The translations under genes and the position numbers were made by a program. The notes under the pieces are model-generated. The model saw nothing but the letters and a program-made list of their open reading frames with translations. It made no database searches and was not told the origin of the DNA. DNA of 64,000 nucleotides from Burkholderiales bacterium (GTDB lineage Bacteria; Pseudomonadota; Gammaproteobacteria; Burkholderiales; Burkholderiaceae_B): NCBI GenBank assembly GCA_027484315.1, contig JAIXTE010000073.1:17285-81284 (forward strand), written 5' to 3'. Below are positions 1 to 8,278 of the stretch, piece after piece; within the stretch, counting starts at the first letter, position 1, and each line of letters opens with the position of its first letter.

Positions 1-2
1 AA

Positions 3-1187
3 AGCAACAGCGGCTCTGGCTTCAAGCTTCGGGGCTACGTCCAGGCTCGCCATTCAACAATCCTGTCTGGCGACAAGGCGATTGACCTGTGGACTGACCG
101 CTCAGTCGGTGACAGCAATTCACTCTCAAACAACGTGGACAACTTCCTGATCCGACGTGGTCGCCTCGTGTTTTCCGGCGATGTGGGTGAACGTTTCAGT
201 TATTACATCCAGCCTGACTTTGCTTCTTCGGCAGGCACTACAGGCAACGTCCTCCAATTGCGTGATGCCTATGGCGACATTGCTATTGACAAACAGAAGG
301 TGCATCGATTCCGTGTTGGCCAATCCAAAGTACCTTATGGTTTTGAAAACCTGCAGTCCAGCCAGAACCGCCTGACACTGGACCGCGCTGATGCGCTGAA
401 CAGTGCGGTTCGAGACGAACGCGACACTGGCGTTTTTTACTACTACACTCCTGTTGAAACCCAGGAACTGTTCTCGGAAATTTCCAAGGCAGGATTGAAG
501 CATTCCGGAAATTACGGCATGTTCGGTCTTGGCCTATACAATGGTCAGGGTCCAAACCGCCGCGACACCAACGACGGACTGCACACCGTAGCCCGTTTCA
601 CCTACCCGCTAAAGGTTGCCAGTGGCCAATTCTATGAGTTTGGGGTGCAAGGCTACAGCGGCAAGTTTGTACCCACCACTGGCGCGTTCAGAGCCAGTTC
701 AACAGGCGGTTCAGTGAACATTGCCAACCCCAACAGCGATCCGCGTTTGCGTGATGGATTTGATGACCAGCGAGTCGGCATCAGCGCCGTGATGTACCCT
801 CAGCCTTTTGGTCTTCAAGCGGAATGGAACTGGGGAAAAAGTCCTGGCCTGGAAAAAGACACTCTCCTGATTGACGAGCGCAATGTTCAGGGTGGCTATC
901 TCCAGGCAATGTATCTTCACAAAACCGCCAGTTATGGCAATGTGCTCCCCTTCGTGAAGTGGCAGTATTTCGACGGCTACAACAAGGCGGAAACCAATGC
1001 ACCCAAAAACGAAGTCAAGGACTGGGAAATTGGTGTGGAGTGGCAACTGAACAAGGAAGTTGAATTGACAGCGGTGTACCACATCCTGGACAGAAGCAAC
1101 CTGATCACTGGTAACCGGGCAGGTCGAGAAGACTACGCCAACTTCACAAGCGACGCATTGCGCTTGCAGGTTCAATACAATTTCTAA
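3..1187 (+). CDS. OprP/O-type (phosphate-selective) porin, 5' end missing
   Basis: An open frame runs in from the window start to TAA at 1185-1187, so the signal peptide and first strands lie outside the window. The visible part reads as a beta-barrel of the phosphate-selective porin O/P family. It has alternating aromatic/polar strands, an early segment resembling 'KLRGYVQARH', the family-typical 'RRGRLVFSGDVGERFSYYIQPDFA', and a C-terminal strand ending in Phe (QVQYNF), the outer-membrane assembly signal. It would form a trimeric channel for anions in the outer membrane. Substrate choice cannot be read from the sequence; members of this family also serve polyphosphate or general anion uptake. 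A GTG at 135 is an internal Val codon, not the start. Confidence 0.85.
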   Translation, partial: SNSGSGFKLRGYVQARHSTILSGDKAIDLWTDRSVGDSNSLSNNVDNFLIRRGRLVFSGDVGERFSYYIQPDFASSAGTTGNVLQLRDAYGDIAIDKQKVHRFRVGQSKVPYGFENLQSSQNRLTLDRADALNSAVRDERDTGVFYYYTPVETQELFSEISKAGLKHSGNYGMFGLGLYNGQGPNRRDTNDGLHTVARFTYPLKVASGQFYEFGVQGYSGKFVPTTGAFRASSTGGSVNIANPNSDPRLRDGFDDQRVGISAVMYPQPFGLQAEWNWGKSPGLEKDTLLIDERNVQGGYLQAMYLHKTASYGNVLPFVKWQYFDGYNKAETNAPKNEVKDWEIGVEWQLNKEVELTAVYHILDRSNLITGNRAGREDYANFTSDALRLQVQYNF

Positions 1188-1213
1188 ACAGGACAAAAAC
1201 CTGTACCGATGTC

Positions 1214-1246
1214 AAAAAGCCGCCAGTATATGGCGGCTTTTTTATT
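1214..1246. terminator. Bidirectional rho-independent terminator
   Basis: A perfect stem AAAGCCGCCA / TGGCGGCTTT encloses a 5-base loop and is flanked by an A-run on the left and a T-run on the right. It therefore ends both the plus-strand porin transcript and the minus-strand thioredoxin-like transcript, whose stop codon sits at 1242-1244 inside the T-run. Confidence 0.9.
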
Positions 1247-1748
1247 TGCCTTTGAAAGGCAAAAGTGCCATGAACTCATCAGGCTTTTTGTAGCCCATGA
1301 CTTTCTTCACCACTTCGGGTTTTGGGCCCAATACAAACACTGCCGGTGTTGCAAACACACCCAGCTTCTTGGCCAGCTCTTTTTCTGTGTAGTTTTTTCC
1401 ATCGATCCAGACCATCGGCAAATCACCTTTCACATCAATGCCGATCACATCAAAATTCCGCTGGATTTTTTCCTTGTTGGAACCACTGGTGAAGTTGTCT
1501 TTCAGCAAATGCGCACAAAACGGACAATTCTCCAGGTGAAAAAAGATCAACAGGCCCTTGCCCGCCGAGCGCGCCTCGTCCACATCAACGGGTATATCCA
1601 GAAAACTGGATTTGAACCAGGCAGGCATGTCGTAATGCATGGGCTTGGCTTCGATATCTTTGGAAAAAACCTGGCCAGCAATAATTGCAAGTATCAAACC
1701 CAAAAACAAACTCTTAAAAGCGCTTTGAGTAACATGTCTCATCGTCAT
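1242..1748 (-). CDS. Periplasmic thioredoxin-fold protein (SoxW/DsbE-like)
   Basis: A secreted thioredoxin-fold protein of about 168 residues. An N-terminal hydrophobic segment (KSLFLGLILAIIAGQVFS) reads as a signal peptide. The core carries a CPFC redox pair after 'LLIFFHLENC' and the cis-proline segment 'GVFATPAVFVLG'. It likely reduces or isomerises disulfides in the periplasm, as SoxW and thioredoxin-like_2 family members do; its partner is unknown. The frame stays open for 55 codons further upstream, but the ATG at 1748 (or the one at 1742) is preferred because it directly precedes the signal peptide and has AGGTAGAG in front. It is divergent from ompW, and a shared FNR-type box lies about 95 bases upstream. 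Confidence 0.75.
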   Translation of the reverse strand: MTMRHVTQSAFKSLFLGLILAIIAGQVFSKDIEAKPMHYDMPAWFKSSFLDIPVDVDEARSAGKGLLIFFHLENCPFCAHLLKDNFTSGSNKEKIQRNFDVIGIDVKGDLPMVWIDGKNYTEKELAKKLGVFATPAVFVLGPKPEVVKKVMGYKKPDEFMALLPFKGK

Positions 1749-1842
1749 CTCTACCTGTTCAAACAGGTAAGCAGTGTAGCCCGTAAATGTTGAATCGAAA
1801 ACCATGGTTGACAAGGTAACTCCGCGACCGCTTATCGATTGC

Positions 1843-1856
1843 TTGATCTGGATCAA
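1843..1856. promoter_or_regulatory. FNR/ANR-type box between thioredoxin-like gene and ompW
   Basis: TTGATCTGGATCAA is a perfect match to the FNR consensus TTGAT-N4-ATCAA. Its centre is about 75 bases upstream of the ompW start and about 100 upstream of the divergent thioredoxin-like start. OmpW is FNR-activated in enterobacteria, so oxygen control of ompW here is a reasonable inference. Confidence 0.75.
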
Positions 1857-1924
1857 GGTGTGTAAATGCCTGTTCTGCAACACTGAACCCATGCACAACA
1901 TCATTGATTGCAAGGGAGATCAAC

Positions 1925-2593
1925 ATGAAAAACATCACACACAATCACGCAGAGTCAGCTTTAAAAACTGGTCTTGCCATGGCCTTTCTCGGACTGGGCT
2001 TGACCTGTTCGGCCCATGCTGCAGTAGACCAGCCATGGATGGTTCGCGTGCGAGCAGTGAACATGGGCATGGCCAATCAGTCAGACCCGATCCCCGCCTT
2101 GGGCGTGACCGCGACGGACACAATCGAAGTCAGCGACAAAATTATTCCTGAACTGGACGTCAGCTACTTTTTCACACCCAACTGGGCTGCTGAATTGGTG
2201 TTGACCTACCCGCAGAAACACGATGTCACACTGGTCAACAACGGCACCCGGACGAACTTGGGAACATTCAAACATCTCCCGCCGGTATTAAGCCTTCAAT
2301 ACCATTTCAAACCAGGTGCGAAGTTTCAACCCTATGCTGGCCTGGGTGTGAACTACACCAAAATTTCGAGCGTGAAACTGGCTGCAGGTGCCCAACCCCT
2401 TGAACTTGAGGGCCACAGCACCGGGTTGGCTTTCAATCTGGGTGCCGATTACCACCTTCAGGACAACATGTACCTGAATGTGGACATCAAGAAAGTGCAA
2501 CTGCGAAGCGATGTATTGGCCAATGGCGCAGTGGTATCGAAAGCCAAACTGGACCCCCTGTTGGTGGGCGTGGGAATCGGCTGGAGATTCTGA
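1925..2593 (+). CDS. ompW: OmpW family outer membrane protein
   Basis: A small eight-stranded outer membrane barrel of about 222 residues. It has a signal peptide (LAMAFLGLGLTCSAHA) cut before AVDQPW, followed by OmpW family hallmarks: 'WMVRVRAVNMG', 'PELDVSYFFTPNWAAELVLTYPQKHDV', 'LGTFKHLPPVLSLQYHF', 'QPYAGLGVNYT', and a C-terminal Phe (GVGIGWRF). The start is set at the ATG at 1925 because AAGGGAGAT lies 6-10 bases upstream and the signal peptide fits; an earlier in-frame start adds seven unlikely residues. OmpW proteins are linked to hydrophobic small-molecule uptake and stress. Transcription is probably oxygen-responsive through the FNR-type box at 1843-1856. Confidence 0.93.
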   Translation: MKNITHNHAESALKTGLAMAFLGLGLTCSAHAAVDQPWMVRVRAVNMGMANQSDPIPALGVTATDTIEVSDKIIPELDVSYFFTPNWAAELVLTYPQKHDVTLVNNGTRTNLGTFKHLPPVLSLQYHFKPGAKFQPYAGLGVNYTKISSVKLAAGAQPLELEGHSTGLAFNLGADYHLQDNMYLNVDIKKVQLRSDVLANGAVVSKAKLDPLLVGVGIGWRF

Positions 2594-2605
2594 ACAGGAG
2601 AGCGG

Positions 2606-2640
2606 AAAAAAACTCCAGCTTGATTGAGGGCAAGCTGGAG
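2606..2640. terminator. Hairpin after ompW
   Basis: A 10-bp perfect stem CTCCAGCTTG / CAAGCTGGAG with an 8-base loop sits 20 bases past the ompW stop. The homopolymer is an A-run before the stem, so it resembles an intrinsic terminator for the minus strand. On the plus strand there is no T-run. Its role as the ompW terminator is therefore only likely. Confidence 0.5.
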
Positions 2641-2837
2641 ATGAGAGAGGGTCAACATTTGACCTTGAGATGACATTCTTCAGGTATCCGCGTTGAACTA
2701 CGCCTGAAGACTGTTGACGAGAATTATCGGCGTATCAAAGCGCCTTGGGAATGCGACAAATCGTCACATGGAAATGTGAATTTTTGTTGCTGAAATTGAT
2801 GTTGATTTTTACATGAATTCGAAATACCATCTGCGTA

Positions 2838-3010
2838 CTCATTGGGGAGTAGCCTCTTTTCCGAAAGGAAAGGCTTACGTCAACACACTTGGCCTAACAT
2901 CTTATACAGGCTATGGCGTAAGCGGTTCGATCCGCGAACTTTCAACAGTTCGCGAACTTGGCAAGACCTTTGACTACACAGCTTCCAGACTGGCCTGGAG
3001 GAGCTGTGCA
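2838..3010 (+). ncRNA. yybP-ykoY manganese riboswitch
   Basis: The leader of the Mn exporter gene contains the conserved yybP-ykoY blocks in order: GGGGAGTAGCC at 2844, a GAAA-capped hairpin (CCTCTTTTCCGAAAGGAAAGG), TCAACACACTTGGC, a variable arm, then CTTGGCAAGACCTTTG and a terminal stem ACAGCTTCCAG / CTGGAGGAGCTGT near 2978-3007. In this class Mn2+ docks two stacked helical arms through a conserved loop and switches expression of Mn exporters on. The gene immediately downstream is a GDT1/UPF0016 exporter, the textbook partner. The rest of the 2594-3045 intergenic region holds only the ompW hairpin and probably this unit's promoter. Confidence 0.88.
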
Positions 3011-3045
3011 GTCATTCGGTTTTTTCCGGGCCCCAGGAACTTCAA

Positions 3046-3624
3046 ATGTCGGCTTTTCTAGTATCAACCGGTGTCATTGCCCTCGCAGAAATCGGGGACA
3101 AAACACAGCTCCTTGCTTTTCTGCTCGCCACCCGGTTCAAAAAACCAATTCCAATCATTCTTGGCATCACAGTCGCTACGTTGATCAATCACGGCTTGGC
3201 TGGTGCTGTAGGCAGCTGGATCACCAACACAATCGATCCAGAAACCTTGCGCTGGATACTCGGTGTGTCGTTCATTGCCATGGCCGTCTGGACACTGATC
3301 CCCGACAAGATCGAGGAAGAAGAAACCCAGCTTGCAACCAAGCTGGGCGTGTTCGGGGCAACCTTCATTACGTTCTTCCTGGCTGAGATGGGTGACAAAA
3401 CCCAAATTGCCACCGTCGCCATGTCTGCCCATTACGGCGATGTGCTGATGGTCGTGGCAGGTACTACATTGGGCATGCTGATTGCTGATGTCCCTGCGGT
3501 ATTTGCTGGCGACAAACTGTCCGAAAAAATTCCAATGAAACTGGTTCACCGCATCGCTGCAAGCATGTTCGCATTGCTGGGTGTGGCGACCCTATTGGGT
3601 GTTGGTACTGATTTTGCTTTTTAA
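3046..3624 (+). CDS. mneA: GDT1/TMEM165 (UPF0016) family manganese exporter
   Basis: An inner-membrane cation exporter of 192 residues, the usual size. It is an internal repeat of two three-helix halves, each carrying the family signature E-x-G-D-K-T-Q: 'ALAEIGDKTQLLAFLLATRF' near residue 13 and 'FLAEMGDKTQIATVAMSA' near residue 115. The acidic residues of the two motifs form the ion site. Bacterial members such as Vibrio MneA expel Mn2+. The adjoining Mn riboswitch strongly supports Mn2+ as substrate and control by Mn2+. Calcium or proton exchange, as in eukaryotic relatives, is possible but less likely. Confidence 0.92.
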   Translation: MSAFLVSTGVIALAEIGDKTQLLAFLLATRFKKPIPIILGITVATLINHGLAGAVGSWITNTIDPETLRWILGVSFIAMAVWTLIPDKIEEEETQLATKLGVFGATFITFFLAEMGDKTQIATVAMSAHYGDVLMVVAGTTLGMLIADVPAVFAGDKLSEKIPMKLVHRIAASMFALLGVATLLGVGTDFAF

Positions 3625-3669
3625 ATTTTACTTTTCCTTCAATACGAAGTTAATAACAAGGAGACTTCG

Positions 3670-4686
3670 ATGAGTTCATGTCGTTTGTGCAATTCGTCAT
3701 TCATTCAAAGCTGGACTGCCCAGGATGCAAAATCGGGAGAAACACTGTCGATGGCATTGTGTGGTGGTTGCGGCTTGGTGCAACAGGCTGTTCTACCCAC
3801 CGATGAAGCGCTAAAAATCTATTACTCGCACAACTACAGGGAAGACTACAAGTCCACCCACCAACCCAAGGCCAAGTATGTGTACCGTGCAGGCCAGTCA
3901 GCCAGAGACAGGCTGGCATTCATTGAGCGCGCCGGTATAAATCCCCAAGACAAAAGGCTGCTGGACATTGGTGCTGGTGGTGGCGAATTCTGCTACTTGG
4001 CTGGCAGGGCCGGTTTTGATGCAGCAGGCATTGAGCCACACATGGGCTATTCAGACTATGCACGAGAACAATACGATGTGGCTGTTCGCACTTGTGGTAT
4101 CGAGGATCTGGGTCAAAGTGAAGTGGATGTTGTGACCATGTTTCATGTTTTCGAACATTTGGCTCACCCCACCGATGCAGTGAAAAAAATATGGTCGGTG
4201 TTAAGTGAGCAAGGCAATCTCGTGATTGAAGTCCCCAACATTCACCAGTCAGATGCCAGCCCTCACAACATCTACTTCAAGGCACATCTTTTCTACTATT
4301 CACGATTCAGCCTGATGGCTGCTGTCAGCCAATACTTTGAACTGGTGGTACTGGAAGACAACAACAACCTCTTCATGGCGTTCAGGAAGCGCGCCCAGCC
4401 ACTTCAGTCCATGGTTCTACCTTCGGCCGCTCAAATCATGCAAACACAAATCCGGCTGAACCAGAAAGGCTGGACCGAGTACCTGATAGAAGGTGGAGGC
4501 TGGAAAAAGGTATTTCTGCGGGCAGCCAAAACAGTGGGAGAATCGCGACTGGGCAAATTGCCTGCGCGCGGCATTCTCGACAAAGTGTGGGAAAAAAGGC
4601 AGAAACAAAAACAGCCTTCTTGGTTGTGGTTGAGCACTGGTGGTGGGCTGATAGTCGCGATGGAGCTTTGCCTGAACCTGTTCTAG
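3670..4686 (+). CDS. Class I SAM-dependent methyltransferase with N-terminal zinc-ribbon
   Basis: A 338-residue protein that starts with a cysteine knuckle (CRLCNSSF ... LCGGCGLVQQ) like the zinc-binding N-domain of NovU/TylC3-type C-methyltransferases. A Methyltransf_23 core follows, with the SAM loop 'LLDIGAGGGEFCYLAGRAG' near residues 98-117 and 'VVTMFHVFEHLAHP' near 158-171. The C-terminal third is less conserved. Sugar or small-molecule methylation is the likely role; the substrate cannot be told. A good Shine-Dalgarno AAGGAG precedes the ATG. It is convergent with the histidine kinase gene at 4727. Confidence 0.75.
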   Translation: MSSCRLCNSSFIQSWTAQDAKSGETLSMALCGGCGLVQQAVLPTDEALKIYYSHNYREDYKSTHQPKAKYVYRAGQSARDRLAFIERAGINPQDKRLLDIGAGGGEFCYLAGRAGFDAAGIEPHMGYSDYAREQYDVAVRTCGIEDLGQSEVDVVTMFHVFEHLAHPTDAVKKIWSVLSEQGNLVIEVPNIHQSDASPHNIYFKAHLFYYSRFSLMAAVSQYFELVVLEDNNNLFMAFRKRAQPLQSMVLPSAAQIMQTQIRLNQKGWTEYLIEGGGWKKVFLRAAKTVGESRLGKLPARGILDKVWEKRQKQKQPSWLWLSTGGGLIVAMELCLNLF

Positions 4687-4726
4687 AAAAGACTGGTCGT
4701 CTTACGAAGTTCAGCCTGACACTGGA

Positions 4727-6118
4727 TTACTCAATAGGCATTTCCACCGAGAACTCGACACCTTCTTGCGCTGAATTGCGAGTCAACTCCAGTGTCCAGC
4801 CATGCAACTGTGCCACTTCGCGGGCGATGGCCAAGCCCAGGCCATTGCCCTTGGCACGCGTGTCCGCTGGTCGATAATAGGGTTCAAACAAGCGGGGCAC
4901 TTCTTGCTGAGGTATGGGCAAAGCACTGTTCGAAAAACGAATAGAAGCGTGCCGGCTGCCAGGCTCAACCTGCAAGCTGACGCGAACTGGCTCATCCGGA
5001 TTACTGCTGTGTTTGCAGGCATTGTCCAGCAGGTTTCTCAGCAAAATTTCAAGCAGCCCCCGCTGCGCTTTTGCTTGCACGGGCTGTTCGGGCAAATCCA
5101 GTTGGATTTGCAAGCCACTGCCCTCAAGGGTAGCTTGTTGACTGCTAACCAGGTAAGTCAATTCTTCAGCAAGGTTGACCACCACCTCAGGTTCGCCTTG
5201 CGCGTCCACACTGATCCGACTGTAGGTCAGCATTTGCTCAACCAGGTGCTTGGTGCGGTTCATTCCTGTCAAGAGAAAAGCCAATGAGATGGATCGTTCA
5301 TCTTCATCCTTGGCGTTGGCGGCATTTTCTGCATGAACACTCATGGCAGCCAGCGGTGTTCTCAGTTCATGGGCCGCAGAATCGGTGAAGCGTTGTTCAC
5401 GGGCCAGGGCACTGGCCATCCTGTTCAGCAAACTGTTCAGGGCATTCACGACCGGCAGCAATTCTTCTGGCGTATCCCTCGCAGCCAAAGGCGAGTTGTC
5501 TTTGGGATCACGCTGTTCAATGGAATCCGCCAGCTTGGCCAATGGCCGAAAACCGATCATCACGATCAAGTTGACCAACAACAGCAACACCGTAAAGCCC
5601 GCCAGCAGAGGCATGCTCAGCGTCAGCCCCACGTCGTTGGCTATTTCACGACGCAGGCCGACCTCTTCAGCCACTTCGATCCACACGTCGTTGCTTTTCA
5701 GCGTGAAGACATGCCAGGACCTCCCAGCGGACTCTTTCTCCCAAAAACCGGCCTTCAGTGGTCCCAGACGATCCTCCGGTGCAAACTCGGAGCGAACCAG
5801 CAATTTACCCTCGCCGTTCCAGACTTGAAAGGCCAGTTTGGTTTCATAGGGATGTCCCAATGTCGAATCGGACTCGGAATCCGTTTCACTCAGCCCCTCG
5901 GGCAAATAGATGACCACTGGCTTTTCAATGGTGGCGTGTTCGACTTGCCGGGCCAGCAGGGTTTCCAGCACGCGGGCTGAAGTGGCAAGTCGTGCACTGA
6001 AGATTTCATCTGCTTCGTGCAGGGCCACCCTGTAACTGATGATCGCGGCCATGCTCATGATGACAATCAAGGCCAGTACCAGTGCAAACAGGATTCGCTT
6101 GCGCATGGAATAATTCAT
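4727..6118 (-). CDS. Sensor histidine kinase (QseC/PmrB-like)
   Basis: A 463-residue inner-membrane kinase with TM1 at about residues 7-29, a periplasmic sensing region of about 135 residues, TM2 at about 167-190, a short HAMP-like linker, then the dimerisation helix 'RFTDSAAHELRTPLAAMS' with phospho-acceptor His250. An ATP-binding domain follows, with the N box 'EILLRNLLDNACKH' and a G box 'RAKGNGLGLAIAREVAQLHG'. The start overlaps the region just past the response-regulator stop (gap 3 bases), so the two are co-translated. It is the last gene of the operon starting at 11029. The signal is unknown; QseC and PmrB relatives sense quinones, metals or pH. Confidence 0.88.
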   Translation of the reverse strand: MNYSMRKRILFALVLALIVIMSMAAIISYRVALHEADEIFSARLATSARVLETLLARQVEHATIEKPVVIYLPEGLSETDSESDSTLGHPYETKLAFQVWNGEGKLLVRSEFAPEDRLGPLKAGFWEKESAGRSWHVFTLKSNDVWIEVAEEVGLRREIANDVGLTLSMPLLAGFTVLLLLVNLIVMIGFRPLAKLADSIEQRDPKDNSPLAARDTPEELLPVVNALNSLLNRMASALAREQRFTDSAAHELRTPLAAMSVHAENAANAKDEDERSISLAFLLTGMNRTKHLVEQMLTYSRISVDAQGEPEVVVNLAEELTYLVSSQQATLEGSGLQIQLDLPEQPVQAKAQRGLLEILLRNLLDNACKHSSNPDEPVRVSLQVEPGSRHASIRFSNSALPIPQQEVPRLFEPYYRPADTRAKGNGLGLAIAREVAQLHGWTLELTRNSAQEGVEFSVEMPIE

Positions 6119-6121
6119 GTG

Positions 6122-6793
6122 TCATTGCCCTGATAGATTCGGGTCGATTCGATAACCCACGCCGCGCAAGGTCTTGATGACATCGCTGTACAGTTTCTTG
6201 CGGATATTGTGTACGTACACGTCAATTGCATTGCTACCCAAATCGGATGTCCAGCCGTACAAGGATTCCTCAAGTTGCTCGCGAGTAAAGACCTGCCGTG
6301 GATTCTCCATCAGTTTTTTGAGGAGACTGAATTCACGGCGCTGCAAAGTCACTTCCTGGCCGTTGTAGATCACGCGCAAGCCGGCCAGATCCAACTCGAC
6401 TTGCCCCATGCGCAGCACATTGGTGGCTGAACCGCTGGTGCGCCGTTCTATGGCATGAATTCTGGCAAACAATTCTTCAAGCTCAAAGGGTTTGACCAGG
6501 TAATCGTCAGCCCCCACATTCAAGCCGTCAATCCTGTTCTGGGTGGTGCCGCGCGCACTCAGAATGATGGTGGGCGTGAGCCTGTGCTGGGCGCGCAACT
6601 TGCCCAGTACATCCAGCCCATCCATGCCGGGTAGACCGAGGTCAAGAATGATCAGGTCAAACGGATTGTCGAGTGCGGCATGGAGCGCATCCCGACCATT
6701 GTTGATCCAATCCACCTGGTAAGCCCGCCGGCGAAGCGCTTCACGCACGCCGTTGGCTATCAGTTCATCATCCTCAACCAGCAATACTCTCAA
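6122..6793 (-). CDS. OmpR-family response regulator (QseB/PmrA-like)
   Basis: 223 residues: receiver domain with acidic pocket E8/D9, phospho-acceptor D51 (IILDLGLPGMDG) and K101 (LVKPFE), followed by a winged-helix DNA-binding domain ('REFSLLKKLMENPRQVFTREQLEESLYGW ... IDVYVHNIRKKL'). The start codon is TTG with AAAGG about nine bases upstream. It is the partner of the kinase at 4727-6118. Close PmrA/QseB relatives bind direct repeats of CTTAAT type, which occur upstream of this operon (11073) and three other units in the window. Confidence 0.9.
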   Translation of the reverse strand: MRVLLVEDDELIANGVREALRRRAYQVDWINNGRDALHAALDNPFDLIILDLGLPGMDGLDVLGKLRAQHRLTPTIILSARGTTQNRIDGLNVGADDYLVKPFELEELFARIHAIERRTSGSATNVLRMGQVELDLAGLRVIYNGQEVTLQRREFSLLKKLMENPRQVFTREQLEESLYGWTSDLGSNAIDVYVHNIRKKLYSDVIKTLRGVGYRIDPNLSGQ

Positions 6794-6836
6794 TTTATTG
6801 AACCTTTGAACCCGACATTTTTATAGTGTAAAGGGA

Positions 6837-7478
6837 TCAGGATTTTCCAGACTTGATTTTCGCAAGCAGCGTATTGATTTCTTTGCGACGCCCCTCATCC
6901 GCAGATTCACGGCCTGGGCGTGCTGGTGCTTGAAGCGCTTTTTTCAAAGCGGCTTCTGCCTCTGCCGTCCGACCATCGCGAAACAGGAAATCACCATAAA
7001 AATAGTTGGGGTCAATGCCATTCGGATTGACGCTCAAACCCAGTTTGAGAAACTCTTCCGCTTTTTTGTCGTCACCAAAGCCAAGGGGCCAACCAGGAAC
7101 CTGATAGTACAGTGAACCCAAGCTGGTGTAGGCGGATCCGTCCAAGGCCTTGGGATTCAGGGCGATGGCACTTTCAAGCGACACTTTGGCTTCTTTCACC
7201 AGACTCAATGCCCCCAAACCACCCACATTGCCCGCATAACTGCCCAGCACAATGCCTTGCCAGATCAATGCGTCGGCGTCTTTGGGATTCTGGGCAACCA
7301 GGCTGCGGGACTGCTCAGCCAGTTTACCCAAGTGGGTTTCCTTGGCCTTGCCTGAATCCTGGTACATGGCTTGCGCCCACTCCGTCTGAATCCGCTGCAC
7401 TTCTTCGCTGGGCGCAGCCCATGCGAATTGAGTCAGCGTAATCAGACCAAGGGCAAATTTATTCAGGTACTTTTTCAT
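6837..7478 (-). CDS. Secreted TPR-repeat protein
   Basis: 213 residues with a cleavable signal peptide (KYLNKFALGLITLTQFAWA-AP) and a TPR-like alpha solenoid: 'AQNPKDADALIWQGIVLGSYAGNVG', 'SAIALNPKALDGSAYTSLGSLYYQ', 'LGLSVNPNGIDPNYFYGDFLFRDGRTAEAEAALKKAL'. It is probably a periplasmic scaffold. Its ATG overlaps the stop of the SDR gene upstream by 4 bases (7475-7478), so it belongs to the same translationally coupled operon. No enzymatic motif is visible and the specific partner is unknown. Confidence 0.7.
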   Translation of the reverse strand: MKKYLNKFALGLITLTQFAWAAPSEEVQRIQTEWAQAMYQDSGKAKETHLGKLAEQSRSLVAQNPKDADALIWQGIVLGSYAGNVGGLGALSLVKEAKVSLESAIALNPKALDGSAYTSLGSLYYQVPGWPLGFGDDKKAEEFLKLGLSVNPNGIDPNYFYGDFLFRDGRTAEAEAALKKALQAPARPGRESADEGRRKEINTLLAKIKSGKS

Positions 7479-8278
7479 GGTGCACTCCAGTATCTTTCAA
7501 TGGTGGGTAGTTGTTTGTGAATTGCGTTGTCGTTAATGCGAGGAAACAGCTGGTTCAGGAAGACAAACAGACGCTCGGGAAAGCCCAGTTTCATATCGAA
7601 CCGATCGCTTTGAAGCAACTTGATCAATTGGGTTGCTACAAACTCCGGTGTGTCGGTCGACACGCCCAGTTCGGTATTCAGCTCTTCCACTGCACCCTTG
7701 TTGATGGCTGTGGCTGTGGCCCGGGGCGCCAGGTACTTCACTTTCAATGAAGTGTGAGAAAGTTCACGTGCCAAAGCCTGTGCATAGCCACGCAAACCAA
7801 ACTTGCTGGCGCAGTATGCAGCGTTGCCCGGGTAGCCGATGTAACCGAAAATCGAGCCCACCTGAATGATCTGGGCCTTGTCCTGTGACAACAAGGCGGG
7901 CAAGAGCACCTTGGTCAGATGCATAGGCGCAAGCAGATTGGTTTCGATGATCTCGGTCTGCGCGGTTGCGTCCGAGGCATTGACCGAACCAAAATGGTTG
8001 ATTCCTGCGTTGTTGACCAACAGGTTGATTTGGGCCTCTTGTGCATAGCTGGCAATTTCCTGCCGATACTGCGTATCCAGCAAATCACCACTCAAACAAA
8101 CCACCGACAGTTCTGGAAATTCTTTCAGCAACTCCATGCGGATCTGGTTAAGTGCCGATGCATTTCGACCAAGAAGCAGCAGGCTTTCGGAATGGCGAGC
8201 CAGCTGCAGGGCCATTGCGCGGCCTATGCCACCTGTTGCGCCAGTCAATATGGTTCGATAAAGTTTTGCCTGGCTCAT
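7475..8278 (-). CDS. Short-chain dehydrogenase/reductase (SDR)
   Basis: 267 residues with the Rossmann glycine motif TGATGGIG near residue 13, 'LVNNAGINHFG' at about 87-97, a catalytic Ser in 'IIQVGSIFGYIG', and YCASK (Tyr-x-x-x-Lys). This is a classical NAD(P)H-dependent SDR acting on an alcohol/ketone pair. Its place behind an acyl-activating ligase and a diiron-type oxidase suggests a fatty-acyl substrate, which is inference. It overlaps both neighbours by 4 bases. Confidence 0.85.
   Translation of the reverse strand: MSQAKLYRTILTGATGGIGRAMALQLARHSESLLLLGRNASALNQIRMELLKEFPELSVVCLSGDLLDTQYRQEIASYAQEAQINLLVNNAGINHFGSVNASDATAQTEIIETNLLAPMHLTKVLLPALLSQDKAQIIQVGSIFGYIGYPGNAAYCASKFGLRGYAQALARELSHTSLKVKYLAPRATATAINKGAVEELNTELGVSTDTPEFVATQLIKLLQSDRFDMKLGFPERLFVFLNQLFPRINDNAIHKQLPTIERYWSAP

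Noticed and set aside
2813..3061. 82-codon open frame upstream of the Mn exporter
   Set aside because: It lies within the riboswitch RNA and has no family match or ribosome site.
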